Shown here piece by piece: positions 57,788 to 64,000 of a stretch of 64,000 bases of DNA. The DNA comes from Methanosphaerula subterraneus (GTDB lineage: Archaea > Halobacteriota > Methanomicrobia > Methanomicrobiales > Methanospirillaceae). Made by a program: the position numbers and the translations under genes. A model generated the notes under the pieces. That model worked only from the letters and a program-made list of their open reading frames with translations. It had not been told where the DNA came from and made no database searches. Within the stretch, counting starts at the first letter, position 1. Each line of letters opens with the position of its first letter. The stretch spans positions 558,001 to 622,000 of the forward strand of contig NZ_CP170508.1 of NCBI RefSeq assembly GCF_052055875.1. The letters run 5' to 3'.

Positions 57788-58429
57788 ATTCGATATGCTC
57801 CAGGAATTACTTTATAACGCGTTGCAGATCTGCAATGCGGTTACCTATGAGAGTCGACATGAACTATATTTAAATTTAACTATAATTGAATCCGACAAAA
57901 AAACCGACAAACAGGATTTTGTTCTTAGATTAAAGTCCATTTGGGGAGAGTGCAGGGAAATTTTAAGAGGTCGACTGAAAAAAATCATCCCCCCAAAAAA
58001 ACGAGGGAAGCGCCTCCTCCCCATCAGTTCATCCCCCCCTGCGTCGAACAGGTATCGTAGAATTATTCCTGGTCTTCGACGTACCATTCGCCTGCAGTCC
58101 ATTCAGCCGGATCCCCGGACTCGGACCTGTATCACCTGCGCGAATACCGGGGATGCCGCACCCCCAGAAGAGAGAGTGGTGAGGCGGTCAGTTCGAGCCG
58201 GCCCGCGGTATTCCGGCCACAGATCCATCACGCTTCATCTCTCTGTCAGGGTACTGATAGTGGTGCGAGGTCGACGGCGATATCGGGTGCGTGGCTGCAC
58301 CGGTGAACGCCGTCCGCAGGGTCCCGGGCCGGCCTCCGGGGGACACCTCAGAACCCTGCCACGCCTCCACAGGAAAAGGGAGAACGGGAAGGTCGGGTTG
58401 CCTGCACCTCCCGTGAATACGGGAGTCCA
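57788..58429. other. Long intergenic region
   Basis: No gene supported. 57860-57900 is AT-rich (TATATTTAAATTTAACTATA) and, read on the minus strand, should be the promoter of the beta-helix gene. The rest (58050-58429) is GC-rich with unbroken but featureless frames that look non-coding or like decayed sequence. Confidence 0.4.
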
Positions 58430-59431
58430 CTACCTGCTGTTCCTGAACTGGAACTCCGGCGCTCTCCGGAACTGTTCAAAGAAATTCCCGATGAGATCGT
58501 TCTCCAGTTCCCCGAGCTGATGCGGGAGGACCGTCTCCTCGACAGCATGGAAAGAGAACTGCAGCTCCTTCCCATCCCGGGACTTCCTGCTGAGGTCGAG
58601 CAACCGGTCCGCACACGTGGCGGACTGGCCGATGGAGACGATCTCCTGTGACTCCGGATCGGAGAGGAGATAGAGGCCCGGGCCTGCAGGAACCGCCTGA
58701 ATCTTCTCCGGCACGAGCAGGTCGACGTCACTCCAGGAGAGGCCCATCCAGTCCGGGTCTCCCGGCTTTCCTGCAGGGTGCAGCGGCGGATAACTCACCC
58801 CTCCGGCCGGGTTGTCCTTCTGGCCGGCTTCCAGTCTCCCGCCGCGGAGATTCTCTCTCCTGTCCGTGGACCTCCGGTATCGCGGGTGGAACCGGCCGAA
58901 GTTGCAGAGCGTCGATTCGCCGTGGTGCTGCCGGTACCGGTACAGGAGAAGACTCTTCATCCCCTGTCTCCCGTTCGTGGAGGCGTCGAGCGGGGCGGCT
59001 GAGCATTCGTACTCGAATCCTTCTGCATCCCGCCAGGCCCAGAGGGCGGGGGCCTCCCGATAGGGGTCGTTCCATGGCATCAGGTCTGTTCGTTTGAGGG
59101 TGTACCTGAGTTCGTTGAGCCGCTGTCGCAGGGTTCTCCGGGTCTCGCCGATGTACATGAGGACGTCCCTGCCGGCCGGCCTGATCCGGTAGAGGCCGGG
59201 CTCTCTGGGGATCTCCCGGAATTCGTGTTTCTCTGCGGTGAACGGCACCCACTCGGACCAGGAGAGGGAGGACCAGACCAGGGAGAAGTAATGATCCAGG
59301 GGGACAGTCTCCTGACCGGCGTTCTCGAAGATATCTCCGTCAGGGTCTACCGGCGCATGCTGACCCGCCTGGTCGCATACTGTTCGGAGTCCGGCGGGAT
59401 CATCGGACCGGGTAATCTGTTCATGCTCCAT
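58430..59431 (-). CDS. GIY-YIG nuclease-like protein, two GIY-YIG-like halves
   Basis: 333 residues from the ATG at 59431 (MEHEQITRSDD), with AGGAGA just upstream; the longer frame to 59476 lies inside the regulator gene. Half 1 has GLYRIRPAGRDVLMYIGETRRTLRQRL, a good GIY-YIG core with its Arg. Half 2 has GLYLLSDPESQEIVSIGQS followed by ADRLL, a degenerate second core. Basic linkers lie between. It overlaps the XRE gene by 11 bases. This resembles a GIY-YIG restriction nuclease with a controller protein, but no methylase is adjacent. Confidence 0.72.
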   Translation of the reverse strand: MEHEQITRSDDPAGLRTVCDQAGQHAPVDPDGDIFENAGQETVPLDHYFSLVWSSLSWSEWVPFTAEKHEFREIPREPGLYRIRPAGRDVLMYIGETRRTLRQRLNELRYTLKRTDLMPWNDPYREAPALWAWRDAEGFEYECSAAPLDASTNGRQGMKSLLLYRYRQHHGESTLCNFGRFHPRYRRSTDRRENLRGGRLEAGQKDNPAGGVSYPPLHPAGKPGDPDWMGLSWSDVDLLVPEKIQAVPAGPGLYLLSDPESQEIVSIGQSATCADRLLDLSRKSRDGKELQFSFHAVEETVLPHQLGELENDLIGNFFEQFRRAPEFQFRNSR

Positions 59432-59690
59432 GCTTCTCCTCCGTGATGACCTGAAGATCGGAACGCCGGGATTCAAACGTGGTGAAGAGTTCAGAAGGTC
59501 TGATATCGAGCGCTGACGAGATCTTTACGATCGTGGAGAGGGTCGGGCTTCGTCTCCCATTCTCGACGAGACTGATGAAGGTCCGGTCGAGGCCGGCGAG
59601 CTGTGCGAGTTTCTCCTGGGAATAGTTTCTGGATTTTCGCTCTTCCTGCAGAATTCTGCCGAAAATCTCTTCGTCCTGCATTTTTTTCAC
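59421..59690 (-). CDS. XRE-family helix-turn-helix regulator (controller-like)
   Basis: 89 residues; ERKSRNYSQEKLAQLAGLDRTFISLVENGRRSPTLSTIVKISSAL is a classic XRE DNA-binding domain. It heads the two-gene operon with the GIY-YIG protein, as controller proteins do in some restriction systems, and probably autoregulates. A TTCAGTGAAACC-type stretch upstream (59700-59716) may be its operator. Confidence 0.85.
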   Translation of the reverse strand: MKKMQDEEIFGRILQEERKSRNYSQEKLAQLAGLDRTFISLVENGRRSPTLSTIVKISSALDIRPSELFTTFESRRSDLQVITEEKHGA

Positions 59691-59784
59691 TGGATGAGAT
59701 TCAGTGAAACCAGAGTAATGCCTATCGCAGACGATAGTCTACAATGGTGCGTGATACGATGAATACGCCCACTCCTTCATTCGA

Positions 59785-60921
59785 TCATACATTCTCCTTC
59801 ACCTCGTCGACCACCCAGTCGAGGACGGCCAGGAATCGCTTTCGTGCCTCTGCAGGCACGAGCGCTCTGAGCGGGAATGACGGCCGGCCGCCGAGTGCGT
59901 CCTCGGGGAGTGCAATCCCGGGGATGGCGTTCAGACGGTCCAGCAGCTCTCTCCGTTTCTCGATCGAATCAAACGGCGGTCGAAGCTTCAGCCACTGGAA
60001 CTGGATCTTTCCGACGCCGGTGCTCCAGACAAAGACCGGGTAGTAGTCGGTCCCCTTCCAGCAGAAGACCGGTCCGAACGAGCCGTCTTTCTTCCCTTCG
60101 CCCCACCAGAACCGGGTCGCATGCTTTATCCCCCAGTCCAGGATCGACCGGGCGACCCCGACGACCTCAGCGCCAGCCTTTTCATCGAGGACGGTCATGA
60201 ACCGGTCCTCAGTCCACGCCTGGCGCATGGTATCCGCACTCGATGAGTGCCCGCCCATCGACGCCGCCGGCCTGACGATCAGATCCGGGACGAACGCCCG
60301 GACCCCCTCGCCGACGAACTGCCGGACCTCGATCGCCAGCATCTCGGACGACCGCATCTGCCGGTTCAGGAAGGCGACGATGCGCCGGAGCTCGACCGAG
60401 ATCTCGTCCGCGACAAAGACCATCCGGATCCGTTCGTCCCGGATATTCTCTGCGATCTGCATCCAGAACCCCTCCGCATCTCCTCCGTCGCCGAGGAACT
60501 CTGCCAGCACACCGGCCGGCTCCTTATCGATCTCCCTGCAGGTCTGTTCGAAGTTCCGGCGGAGGTCCTCGACGTTCCAGCACGCCAGGCCGTTCGAGGC
60601 GTAGTCGAGCATCTGCGCCACGAGTTCGCGCCGGTTCCGGGTGTCGGACCGACGCTTCACCTCGACGAGCGTCGGGACTCCGTCCTGGTCGACGAAGAGA
60701 TGATCGAGGGAGTAGACCCTGCTCCCCCCGGCCTCGATCGGCACATCCTGTTCCCGGGTGAGGAGGAGCAGTCCGGAATATGGCGTCCGGTCGTCGCCGG
60801 TGAGCAGGAGCTCCGGAAACTTCGCGAGCATCTGCTGAAAGATATCCTCCGACTCGTACTCCCTCTCGAAGATCGGGACCAGTGCCCCCTGGTCGTTCAG
60901 GACAAAGATCGGACGCGACAT
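59785..60921 (-). CDS. PD-(D/E)XK nuclease-like protein with shared C-terminal domain
   Basis: 378 residues. N-terminal: YSLDHLFVDQDGVPTLVEVKRRSDTRNRRELVAQMLDYAS contains Asp and Glu-x-Lys of the DUF91/NucS-like nuclease fold (near 65-110). The C-terminal 150 residues (WTEDRFMTVLDEKAG ... VLDWVVDEVKENV) are almost the same as the end of the next gene upstream. The family acts as DNA endonuclease; here a defence role is inferred from its neighbours. 52 bases separate it from the GmrSD-like gene. Confidence 0.78.
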   Translation of the reverse strand: MSRPIFVLNDQGALVPIFEREYESEDIFQQMLAKFPELLLTGDDRTPYSGLLLLTREQDVPIEAGGSRVYSLDHLFVDQDGVPTLVEVKRRSDTRNRRELVAQMLDYASNGLACWNVEDLRRNFEQTCREIDKEPAGVLAEFLGDGGDAEGFWMQIAENIRDERIRMVFVADEISVELRRIVAFLNRQMRSSEMLAIEVRQFVGEGVRAFVPDLIVRPAASMGGHSSSADTMRQAWTEDRFMTVLDEKAGAEVVGVARSILDWGIKHATRFWWGEGKKDGSFGPVFCWKGTDYYPVFVWSTGVGKIQFQWLKLRPPFDSIEKRRELLDRLNAIPGIALPEDALGGRPSFPLRALVPAEARKRFLAVLDWVVDEVKENV

Positions 60922-60973
60922 CGGCCTCCCCGAATTGACATCACACTATCTTGCTTCTCCAGAGACGGATCGA

Positions 60974-63127
60974 TCATACGTTCTCTTTCACCTCGCTGAT
61001 CACCCAGTCGAGGACAGCGAAAAATTCCTCTCGTATCTTCGCAGGAAGAAACGCTCTGAGAGGAAGTGCGGGCCGGTAGATGAGTGAATCCTCGGGGATT
61101 GCAATTCCGGGGATGGCGTTCAGACGGTCCAGCAACTCTTTCCGTTTCTCAAGGGCATTAAAGGGCGGCCGATTCTGCAGCCACTGGAATTGAATGACCA
61201 GTACTCCCCTGGTCCATACAAGGACCGGATAGTAACTCTCCCCTTTCCAGTTGAATATCGGGGCAAACGAGCCGTCCTTCTTCCCCTCGCCCCACCAGAT
61301 ATGGGTTGTATGGCGAACCCCCCAGTCCAGGATCGACCGGGCGACCTCGACGGCATCAGTCCCTGCCCGCTCCTCAAGAACGGGCATAAACCGCTCTTCA
61401 GTCCACCGCATATGATCTGGATTCGGCAGGGGGGGTGGAATGACGAGCCTTTCCGGGTCCGGAGCCGGCCAGACCCTGGCGGCCAGCCGGGCCAATCTCT
61501 CGGCCCGGAGCAGAATCTCCTGCTCGTTCCAGGCGGAGACATCCCCGAGGCCGGCGCTGAGCCTGAGCGGACTGCGCCCGAGGCCACCCTCCATGTCCCG
61601 TTTCTCGGCGAACGGCCGATCGCTGAGCTCGGAGTTGTAGCCAGTCAGGGTCAGGTTGCCGAGGGTGTGGAGATAGGTCTGGTGGACCTGCTGCCAGTCG
61701 TCACCGAGCTCCTGCTGCCATGCCTCGGAGAGTCCCGGGTTCTGGGGCATGATGTGCTCGACCGTGTAGTTGGCGGCCGCGATCGGCTCCTTGGTCCCGT
61801 GGTTCTCGAGTTTTGTCAGGAGGTAACGGCATATGCGGGAGTTGTAGACGTCCTTCCTCTCAATCTCCCGCATGAACTCGGCATCGTCAGGGAACCGGCG
61901 GTAGGAGTCAAGCATGAAGAGGGCGGCCTTCACACTCTCTATATAGTCGTCTCGCCGGATCTCCTTACCAAGGGCCGCGAAGGTTTTGTTCATGGAGTTC
62001 GTCGGAATCCCGCAGACGGCACGACGGAAGACATAACTCTCGACGAGCCGGACGACCTCGACCAGTTCGTCCCTGGTGATCTCTCCGGTCCGATAGTCGT
62101 GATAGACCTGGAGGAGGAACGGGTAGGCGACGTCGACCTTCAGAATGTTCAGGTCATTGAACGCGGCGGCGATGACCGGATCCTCCTCCTTCCCGCAGGC
62201 CATGCGGACGAAATATTTGGAGAAACGGTGGATATCGACGACGAGGTCGCGGACTGATGACTCGTCCTGTGTCCGGACATAGGTCTTGAACTCCCGATAT
62301 ACCTCACCCATCTTTGGAATTCTGCCGTCGCGGTGGACCGTCAGGTAGTCCCGCATGAACCGGTCGAAGAGTTCCTCGGGGTTATCTTTGCCGAAGAGGA
62401 GCTCCATCGGGTACCAATAATCCTCGTAGAGGGCCCTCTGTTCACGGGGATCCTGGTCCATCAGGACAAAGTTCCGGATCTGATCGGTCTGGGAGAGGTC
62501 GAGGCCGGTGGAGTTGAGGCTCTCGAAGATCCGCTGGGGATTATCCTGATCATAATCGAGGGCGATCTGGACGATGAAGAGGCGGCGGATGCCATCGTAG
62601 AGTGCTGTTGGGGAAAGGTGGGATTGCCGGATCCGGTCTTCGAAAAAGTGGAAATTCTCGACGATACGGGGAGAGGCCTGTCTGGGGAGGTCGCGGTCAT
62701 TGAGGAGCGCTTGGTAGGTCTCCTGGTCCACCCGGGTGAGGATCAGTTTGTTACGAAGATCCCCATCATAATGTTCATTCAGGAGGAACTCGCTGATCAG
62801 CCGCTGGGCGTTGGCGTTCGGGTCCTGCATCGGGATGGCGCGAACGAGGGCGAGGATGAAGAGGGAGATGGTGGTCAGGCGCTGCTGGCCGTCGATGACC
62901 AGGAACTGCGGGACATCTGGGATGAGAGAGACCCGGCTGTTGTTGATATAGACGATGGACCCAAGGAAGTGGCCGGCTCTCGTCGGATCGGCGGTCGCCC
63001 GCACGATGTCGTTCCAGAGTTCCTCGCAGTTCTGCAGTTCCCAGCGGTAGTTCCGCTGGTAGATGGGGATGATGAACTGCCTGGTACCGTTGAACAGGGC
63101 GAAGAGATTGGTCTCGCCCGCCTTCAT
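60974..63127 (-). CDS. GmrSD-like DUF262/DUF1524 endonuclease with shared C-terminal domain
   Basis: 717 residues. The DUF262 part has IPIYQRNYRWELQNCEELW and FLVIDGQQRLTTISLFIL (DGQQR nucleotide-binding motif). The DUF1524 part has YTVEHIMPQNP and LHTLGNLTLTGYNSELSDRPF, an HNH-type nuclease. GmrSD enzymes cut modified phage DNA (type IV restriction). The extra C-terminal domain of about 150 residues (ILDWGVRHTTHIWWGEGKKD) matches that of the gene at 59785. Confidence 0.87.
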   Translation of the reverse strand: MKAGETNLFALFNGTRQFIIPIYQRNYRWELQNCEELWNDIVRATADPTRAGHFLGSIVYINNSRVSLIPDVPQFLVIDGQQRLTTISLFILALVRAIPMQDPNANAQRLISEFLLNEHYDGDLRNKLILTRVDQETYQALLNDRDLPRQASPRIVENFHFFEDRIRQSHLSPTALYDGIRRLFIVQIALDYDQDNPQRIFESLNSTGLDLSQTDQIRNFVLMDQDPREQRALYEDYWYPMELLFGKDNPEELFDRFMRDYLTVHRDGRIPKMGEVYREFKTYVRTQDESSVRDLVVDIHRFSKYFVRMACGKEEDPVIAAAFNDLNILKVDVAYPFLLQVYHDYRTGEITRDELVEVVRLVESYVFRRAVCGIPTNSMNKTFAALGKEIRRDDYIESVKAALFMLDSYRRFPDDAEFMREIERKDVYNSRICRYLLTKLENHGTKEPIAAANYTVEHIMPQNPGLSEAWQQELGDDWQQVHQTYLHTLGNLTLTGYNSELSDRPFAEKRDMEGGLGRSPLRLSAGLGDVSAWNEQEILLRAERLARLAARVWPAPDPERLVIPPPLPNPDHMRWTEERFMPVLEERAGTDAVEVARSILDWGVRHTTHIWWGEGKKDGSFAPIFNWKGESYYPVLVWTRGVLVIQFQWLQNRPPFNALEKRKELLDRLNAIPGIAIPEDSLIYRPALPLRAFLPAKIREEFFAVLDWVISEVKENV

Positions 63128-63572
63128 GCAGTCACGTCCGGGATTGGGATCTCGAATGTGACGTCGACCTCCCCTTCAATCAGGCTGGGGAAAAAGCCTC
63201 TCGTGACGTGGTGATGATGATTTCTGGGACTCAGGAAGAAGGACACTCAAAAAGTTGTTTCAACCTCATGGAACTTAGATTCGCTGGTTTTGTCGCGGTG
63301 TAAAATTGGCTTCATCTTTGGGCTGGTATGAAAAACAACCGACTAATATGAATCGCATCTGCTAGGAGAGGCGCGATTCATTGGATTGGGGGGAATTACA
63401 TATTGTGATTAGATTTATGAACGAGATATCCCGTTTGAGTGAGAATGTTAATCATCTCATCATGGCCCATTACAGGATCTGATCTGATATCAGGCAAATT
63501 TTTTTTTTGGTAGCGTGCCGAAAGTGATGTAAAAGTAAAAAGGCCCTGTATCCAACCTAGATTTGGAAAAAG
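63128..63572. other. Intergenic region upstream of the transposase remnant
   Basis: No intact gene. It contains repeat copy 2 (63216-63303). Its right end (63520-63570, AAAAGTAAAAAGGCCCTG) probably includes the left end of the IS256-type element, but no terminal inverted repeat can be shown because the right end is outside the window. Confidence 0.45.
63216..63303 (+). repeat. Degenerate repeat, copy 2 (matches 11111-11200)
   Basis: Begins GATGATTTCTGGGACTCAGG and continues through TCATGGAACTTAGATTCG. Same orientation as copy 1. Small indels differ between the copies, so they are old. Confidence 0.6.
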
Positions 63573-64000
63573 GTGAAACAGAGCCATGATACCATTATCG
63601 TTTATCGAAAAATTATCTTTCCGACAAGGACGAAGGGATGCGCAGTCTCATCACCTGGTTTTTAAACCTGGTAATGCAACTTGAAGCTCATCAGCAAGCG
63701 GGTGCCAATCCCTATGAACGTACTGCAACGAGAAACTGCCATCGAAACGGGTCTCGATCCAGGTCCCTCACGACTCGATATGGAGATGTTACGCTCACGA
63801 AACCTCAATTCCGAGAGAAACCATTTGAGACGCAGATCTTCGGGCGATACGCCCGGGTCGAGAAGGCACTGGTGAACGCTATCGCAGAATCGTATCTACA
63901 GGGACGTTAGTCGAGAAAATCTATGATTTTCGCAGGGTCTCAACCAGAAAAGTTCAGGAGATCGTCGCGCATCTGGGCATGGAACAACTCTCTCCATCCT
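63573..64000 (+). pseudogene. IS256-family transposase, N-terminal part, frameshifted and cut by window edge
   Basis: The GTG at 63573 reads MKQSHDTIIVYRK; after losing one base in an A-run near 63610 the frame continues NYLSDKDEGMRSLITWFLN, LEAHQQAGANPYER and RYGDVTLTKPQFREKPFETQ, all typical of mutator/IS256 transposases. That frame ends after ESYLQGR near 63910, and VSTRKVQEIVAHLGMEQLSPS follows in another frame. Two breaks mean the element is probably dead. Confidence 0.78.

Noticed and set aside
57675..58520. 281-codon plus-strand ORF through the intergenic region
   Set aside because: Begins inside the signal peptide of the beta-helix gene on the other strand, Arg-rich, no domain; kept as intergenic.
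61190..63214. Long plus-strand ORFs (61190-62257 and 62333-63214)
   Set aside because: Shadows of the DUF262/DUF1524 gene; very acidic with no domain pattern.

Overview
The window looks like chromosome from a mesophilic methanogenic archaeon, most likely of the order Methanomicrobiales. Support for this: secreted NHL, PKD and CBM6 surface proteins, two of them with a C-terminal calcium-loop segment (FFTQMDW ... FDFN.NG..DF) that I associate with that group; a UbiA prenyltransferase of the archaeal lipid type; AT-rich TATA-like elements just upstream of genes; and no bacterial-type promoters. No rRNA or tRNA gene was seen. The species cannot be named from the sequence alone.

Layout. (1) 1-9571, minus strand: five genes joined by four consecutive ATGA overlaps (N6-adenine methylase, HsdS-like specificity subunit, NERD/tandem-kinase/P-loop protein, a Cys-cluster protein, and the start of an ATP-binding protein cut by the window edge). 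The order matches MAD2-MAD5-MAD6-MAD7-MAD8 of the methylation-associated defence system (MADS). (2) 10.0-15.6 kb: a TIM-barrel protein, a degenerate nuclease-like ORF, a three-gene cassette (TIGR04255-like, unknown, HEPN-like with a frameshift), and a three-gene toxin-antitoxin operon (wHTH, YwgA/Panacea-like, MazF). (3) 16.0-18.8 kb: an NHL surface protein and a double-CDGSH Fe-S protein. (4) 19.1-31.6 kb: a complete type I-E CRISPR-Cas locus (cas3, cse1, cse2, cas7, cas5, cas6e, cas1, cas2), then a leader and an array of 52 repeats with an exact 61-bp period plus one degenerate terminal repeat. (5) 31.7-45.8 kb: a secreted S9 peptidase and four large modular surface proteins made of NHL, PKD, CBM6, PEGA and beta-helix modules, with signs of segmental duplication and domain shuffling. 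(6) 45.9-57.8 kb: UbiA enzyme, two tandem paralogues of unknown function, a P-type cation ATPase, a VOC protein, another NHL/PKD protein, a small membrane protein, a double SRPBCC protein and a PKD/beta-helix protein. (7) 58.4-64.0 kb: a second defence-like block (XRE regulator plus GIY-YIG protein; a PD-(D/E)XK protein and a GmrSD-like DUF262/DUF1524 protein that share a near-identical C-terminal domain), ending in a broken IS256-type transposase.

How it fits together. Nuclease, kinase, methylase, CRISPR and toxin genes stand at both ends and in the middle, so the window reads as defence-rich accessory DNA mixed with a fast-evolving cell-surface gene cluster. The MADS-like and CRISPR genes look AT-richer by eye than the surface-protein genes, which suggests separate acquisition. 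Family names come from reading motifs; no database search was possible.
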